A stretch of 64,000 bases of DNA. It comes from UBA5336 sp039818165 (GTDB lineage Bacteria > Pseudomonadota > Alphaproteobacteria > Caulobacterales > Hyphomonadaceae). Positions 61,075 to 64,000 of the stretch are shown here, one piece after another (positions within the stretch are counted from its first letter, which is position 1; the number at the start of each line of letters is the position of its first letter). The notes under the pieces were generated by a model. The model was not told the DNA's origin and ran no database searches. It saw only the letters and a list, made by a program, of their open reading frames with translations. The translations under genes and the position numbers were made by a program. The stretch is taken from the NCBI GenBank assembly GCA_039818165.1, contig JBCBUL010000013.1:9340-73339 (forward strand), read 5' to 3'.

Positions 61075-61487
61075 TCGTCTTCCTTCAGTGCCTGGGCGGC
61101 GGCCCGGACGGTTGAGAGGATCGATTTGCGCAGCGCGGAGTCTTCAATGCGTTGGAACGCAGCGATCAACTCCATCGTCTCCGTCGAGATCACGGGTGCT
61201 GCGGGGGATGAGCCGTCGGATTCCTGAACCGCTGAGCGTGCGTGATGGATGTGATCTTCCGCGCCATCGTAAAAATAGGTGACTGGCACCTCAAGCACAC
61301 TGGCCATTTCGTACAGGCGGCCCGCTGAAATGCGATTCACGCCTTTCTCATACTTCTGAACCTGCTGGAATGTCAGGTCGAGTAAGTCGCCCAACTTCTC
61401 CTGGGTCAGCTTCAGTTCGCGCCGGCGCCAGCGCACGCGCTGACCGACAATCCGGTCGATATCACTTGGCAACTTACTTTCAGACAT
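61071..61487 (-). CDS. Xre-family helix-turn-helix regulator
   Basis: A 138-residue regulator. Residues about 10-70 form a Cro/CI-type HTH: VGQRVRWRRRELKLTQEKLGDLL (in part), LTFQQVQKYEKGVNRISAGRLYEMA, a very well conserved type in Alphaproteobacteria, followed by VPVTYFYDG. The C-terminal half is a short helical tail (ELIAAFQRIEDSALRKSIL). Target unknown. A stretch of about 145 bases upstream separates it from the small secreted gene. Confidence 0.88.
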   Translation of the reverse strand: MSESKLPSDIDRIVGQRVRWRRRELKLTQEKLGDLLDLTFQQVQKYEKGVNRISAGRLYEMASVLEVPVTYFYDGAEDHIHHARSAVQESDGSSPAAPVISTETMELIAAFQRIEDSALRKSILSTVRAAAQALKEDD

Positions 61488-61632
61488 GAGCGCATTCTAC
61501 GATTGTGTATGGGGGATCGCAGCACTCTTAAGTGTAATTTTTGCAAATTGAAACAGAACAAAGCAATCGCTCACCCCGCACACACAGTCCGGTTGTGCAC
61601 TCTTGTGGTTTTCTTTTCAGGTATCTTGACGG

Positions 61633-61965
61633 TTAGTTGGCCTTCGCGGTGTTGGCAGGATGGCGCGCCCATTCCTCGGCCGTCATGTAACGAACCGAGC
61701 GCGGCGCGCCTTCGCCCGCGGATGAAGCGGGCAGCGCTTCAGAACGGTATGCGGGCACAGTATCGCGCGTGTTTATCGATGGCGCCCGGTCCCGGTCGGC
61801 TGACACGCGAACGGCGGCGGGTGTCGGGCGAGCAACTGGTTGGGAGCCTTCAAAGTACAGTGTTACGCGGGTTTTTCTGGGCGCGGCGCCATAGTCCTGG
61901 GCGTTCGCAGCAGTCGCTGGAGCAAGCAGGCCAGCGATTATGGCAAGGGGGATGTAGTCCTTCAT
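61633..61965 (-). CDS. Small exported protein, about 110 residues
   Basis: Not recognised. A signal peptide (MKDYIPLAIIAGLLAPATAANA) is likely cleaved before QDYGAA. The mature 88 residues are Arg/Pro/Ala-rich and probably disordered, with one conserved-looking end SVRYMTAEEWARHPANT. ATG 61965 follows GGAGGTTGCC, a strong ribosome site, so the gene is probably real. The cleavage site is unclear. Confidence 0.6.
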   Translation of the reverse strand: MKDYIPLAIIAGLLAPATAANAQDYGAAPRKTRVTLYFEGSQPVARPTPAAVRVSADRDRAPSINTRDTVPAYRSEALPASSAGEGAPRSVRYMTAEEWARHPANTAKAN

Positions 61966-62122
61966 GGCAACCTCCGTGGGGCAGCGCCCCTCCAAGGGTT
62001 AGAGGAGCTACTCCAGACCGCAGAGTCAGCTTAATTCGGTGCAAGGTCCCTTAACGCTTGTTTGCTATACCCATTTGTAATGAACGCGGGCGCACGGACG
62101 CCATCGCGACGGAGTATGTGTG

Positions 62123-62611
62123 ATGTTGAGACGTGGTGCCTTCGCCATTCCCCCCGCCCCATTGGCGCTGACGGTTGCTGGACTGATGCCCTTTTTTGGA
62201 GGCGCCTTGGCGGCCTTCGCCCTTGTGGGCGATCCGGCGCGACAGGCCGGTGCTTTCCTCACGCTCCTCGTCTATGGCGCCGTTATCCTAAGCTTTCTTG
62301 GCGGGGTGCGCTGGGGTGTCGAGATGAACGAGGCGACGTTCACGCAGCCACGCTGGGGCATCCTGACAGGGTCTATCCTGGGAGCACTTATCGGGTGGGC
62401 GGCTGTCCTGTTCTATTTGCTCGGCACGCCGGCCCAAAGCCCGTTCGTCTTCCTCGCAATGGCCGGTGCACTAGCGGTGCATTGGATTTGGGACGTGCTC
62501 AGCCGGAAGGACACGCCCGCCTGGTATGACGGACTGCGCACGATCGCAACACTCGGCGCAGTCGGTTCGCTTGTGGCGGCTTGGGCGGTTACAGGGCTGC
62601 CATCTGCCTAG
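62123..62611 (+). CDS. DUF3429 membrane protein
   Basis: A 162-residue protein with about five membrane segments. PAPLALTVAGLMPFFGGALAAF, YGAVILSFLGGVRWGVEM (FLGGxRWG is the family signature) and AGALAVHWIWDVLSRKDTPAWYDGLR (in part) identify DUF3429. Function unknown. ATG 62123 follows GGAG; a GTG one codon earlier is possible. Its 3' end overlaps dsbB by 23 bases on the other strand. Confidence 0.86.
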   Translation: MLRRGAFAIPPAPLALTVAGLMPFFGGALAAFALVGDPARQAGAFLTLLVYGAVILSFLGGVRWGVEMNEATFTQPRWGILTGSILGALIGWAAVLFYLLGTPAQSPFVFLAMAGALAVHWIWDVLSRKDTPAWYDGLRTIATLGAVGSLVAAWAVTGLPSA

Positions 62612-63125
62612 ACACCTTGTCCGTTTCGCGCGCAACAAGGAAGCTGATTGCAGCGAAGCCGAGCGACATGCCAGCGTTCCAGGTCGCCATGGACACGCCA
62701 AACACTTTCGCTGCTTCTGAACACGATCCGGTGGCTTGGGGCTCATCCAGTCCGGCAAGCGGGTCTTCCAGTGCCCTGCGAGCCGCCTCGGCCGGAGACC
62801 CCGCCGAGCACCCGGACGGGAACACGCCCATTTCAACGCCCATATGATAGGCCGCAACGCCTGCCCCGGTCACAAAGACTAAACCGACCAGAATATTCAG
62901 CCCCTCGATAAAGCGCGGCGCCGGACGCAAACGCCAAAGCAAAAGGCCGACCCCCACCATCGCGATCAGGGCCCAGTAGACCTCGCGCTGGCGCAGGCAG
63001 AGCGGGCAGGGATACAATTGGCCAAACCGCTCAAAGCCATGGGCGGCCGCCAGGATTGCCGCCGAGATCACGACCGCCAAGGCAGGCCAGCGCCAACCGG
63101 TCAGGGGTTTTACAAGATCACTCAT
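62589..63125 (-). CDS. dsbB: Disulfide bond formation protein B
   Basis: A 178-residue inner-membrane protein with four hydrophobic segments. The first periplasmic loop has LYPCPLCLRQR (CxxC) and the second has GCSAG and TGSCSEA, giving the second cysteine pair that passes electrons from DsbA to quinone. GFERFG before CPLC is typical. ATG 63125 is chosen as the conserved segment begins there. Confidence 0.9.
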   Translation of the reverse strand: MSDLVKPLTGWRWPALAVVISAAILAAAHGFERFGQLYPCPLCLRQREVYWALIAMVGVGLLLWRLRPAPRFIEGLNILVGLVFVTGAGVAAYHMGVEMGVFPSGCSAGSPAEAARRALEDPLAGLDEPQATGSCSEAAKVFGVSMATWNAGMSLGFAAISFLVARETDKVSRQMAAL

Positions 63126-63184
63126 CTCAGAAAGTGATGACGGAGCAAGGCGATGGCGACAATGCGGCGATGCGCGCGCAGATA

Positions 63185-63826
63185 TCAGTTGCTGGACAGA
63201 AGCCCGGAAACCAGGCCCGTTACCGTCTCCAGGCCAAAAATTGCAGCAAAGACGAGGAACGACACCCAAGCAGATCCGAGAATGAGCCCGCCAATCACGA
63301 GCAGGCCGTCGCGCTGGATCAACCCAAAGCTGGCCAGGGCCACGGCAAAGCCGGGCACTGTGTTGGTCATCGGAAATGGCAACAGAATGGACGCGCAAAA
63401 TATACACAGAATGGCGCCGATGACGCGTTCAGGTCCCTTGCCGGTGAGGAAAGTGAGCCGCGGGCGGGCAATCGCTTCGACCCAGCCAAACCACTTTCGG
63501 CCACCCCGGGCTGTGTTGGCGAGGCCGTCCTTGTTGATCTTGCGCTCCGCCAGCTTGTTGGGCAGCCACGGCTCTTCTCGGCCAACGGCCATCTGGGCCG
63601 CCAAGGCCATCATCGGCAGGGCGACAATCTGCGGAACGAGATAGAGAAACGGGATACAGCAGGGCAGCGCGAGGATGAAGAGCATGGCGCCAAACGCTCG
63701 CTCATCCAGCCGATCCATAATCTGGCGCAGGCTGTACCCCTCGGCCCCGGCTTCGTCGGCCATTGCCTCTATGGATTGGAGCAGGGTGCGCGGGCGTGGC
63801 GCTGTAGAGGCGGCTGCATCGGTCAT
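63185..63826 (-). CDS. ExoD-family membrane protein
   Basis: A 213-residue membrane protein. The N-terminal soluble part (MADEAGAEGYSLRQIMDRLDERAFG, in part) precedes LPCCIPFLYLVPQIVALPMM, a GREEPWLP-type loop, LPFPMTNTVPGFAVALASFGL and a final hydrophobic pair. This matches ExoD, named for an exopolysaccharide and alkali-sensitive phenotype in Rhizobium; biochemical function is not known. ATG 63826; a longer frame overlaps tRNA-Leu and is rejected. Confidence 0.85.
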   Translation of the reverse strand: MTDAAASTAPRPRTLLQSIEAMADEAGAEGYSLRQIMDRLDERAFGAMLFILALPCCIPFLYLVPQIVALPMMALAAQMAVGREEPWLPNKLAERKINKDGLANTARGGRKWFGWVEAIARPRLTFLTGKGPERVIGAILCIFCASILLPFPMTNTVPGFAVALASFGLIQRDGLLVIGGLILGSAWVSFLVFAAIFGLETVTGLVSGLLSSN

Positions 63827-63905
63827 GGGAGCGCGATATAACACAGTGGGCTTAGCGCCAAGTGAATTGACGGGGCGTGGCGCTTCAGTCACATAGGGCG
63901 CCGTT

Positions 63906-63990
63906 GCCCCTGTGGCGGAACCGGTAGACGCGACGGATTCAAAATCCGTTTCCTTCGGGAGTGCCCGTTCGAGTCGGGCCAGGGGCACCA
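63906..63990 (+). tRNA. tRNA-Leu (anticodon CAA)
   Basis: An 85-base class II tRNA with encoded CCA. Acceptor GCCCCTG pairs with CAGGGGC, discriminator A73. The anticodon loop TTCAAAA between CGGA and TCCG stems gives anticodon CAA, reading UUG. A long variable arm (TTCCTTCGGGAG) and GTTCGAGTC T-arm fit leucine. Confidence 0.97.
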
Positions 63991-64000
63991 CTATTGAAGA

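Overview
The window is a compact stretch of an alphaproteobacterial chromosome, most likely from the Caulobacterales/Maricaulales (Hyphomonadaceae-like) side. The reasons are a clear RcdA homologue (adaptor for ClpXP degradation of CtrA) beside its usual small DUF1192 partner; the proA-nadD-rsfS-rlmH, hisC-tyrA and metX-metW arrangements; an ArsR-methyltransferase fusion regulator heading metF-metH; and CobS/CobT chelatase genes. Coding density is very high: many genes overlap by 1-23 bases or share stop codons, and no gap exceeds about 205 bases. I cannot name a genus.

Layout. 1-2.3 kb: methionine/one-carbon operon on the minus strand (fusion regulator, metF, start of metH) with a 20-base palindromic operator. 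2.4-8.1 kb: mlaA-mlaC, a beta-propeller lipoprotein, a thioesterase, a small membrane protein, argF, hslO. 8.1-13.7 kb: FATP-type acyl-CoA synthetase divergent from a cytochrome P450 broken by one stop codon, a SodC-like lipoprotein, tlyA and a methyltransferase. 13.7-14.3 kb: a RAYT (REP-associated transposase) with REP palindromes. 14.2-17.4 kb: cobT, then an aquaporin-arsC pair. 17.5-19.1 kb: hydrolase, rcdA, DUF1192. 19.2-26.3 kb: quinone oxidoreductase, tsaD, DUF3667, DUF427, a 37-residue membrane peptide gene with its own terminator, TetR, gpsA, YciI-like protein, FAD monooxygenase. 26.3-33.5 kb: a three-gene secreted/outer-membrane DUF11 cassette ending in a 1684-residue predicted barrel protein. 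33.7-42.7 kb: tRNA-Ser, msrA, alkaline phosphatase, EamA transporter, gluQ, two unknowns, a membrane protein-regulator operon, GNAT, lpdA. 42.8-45.8 kb: a TIR-NB-ARC-TPR-membrane protein. 45.9-50.9 kb: SDR, cobS, a CurA-like reductase, a second gene split by an in-frame stop, a lipoprotein and a membrane protein. 50.9-56 kb: tyrA, hisC, a Slam-like outer-membrane protein, metX-metW, DUF983. 56.4-64 kb: rlmH-rsfS-nadD-proA, xerC, xthA, an Xre regulator, small secreted and membrane genes, dsbB, exoD, tRNA-Leu.

How it fits together. Most genes are housekeeping: methionine, arginine, proline, histidine and tyrosine synthesis, tRNA and rRNA modification, redox repair, envelope maintenance. The accessory content that deserves attention is the TIR-STAND protein (candidate immune sensor), the DUF11/outer-membrane cassette with terminator hairpins between its genes (candidate undescribed surface structure), the TetR/small-peptide unit with a repeated sequence on both sides, the RAYT-REP unit, and two genes interrupted by single in-frame stops. 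Functional calls are from recognising sequence features by eye; no database search was run.
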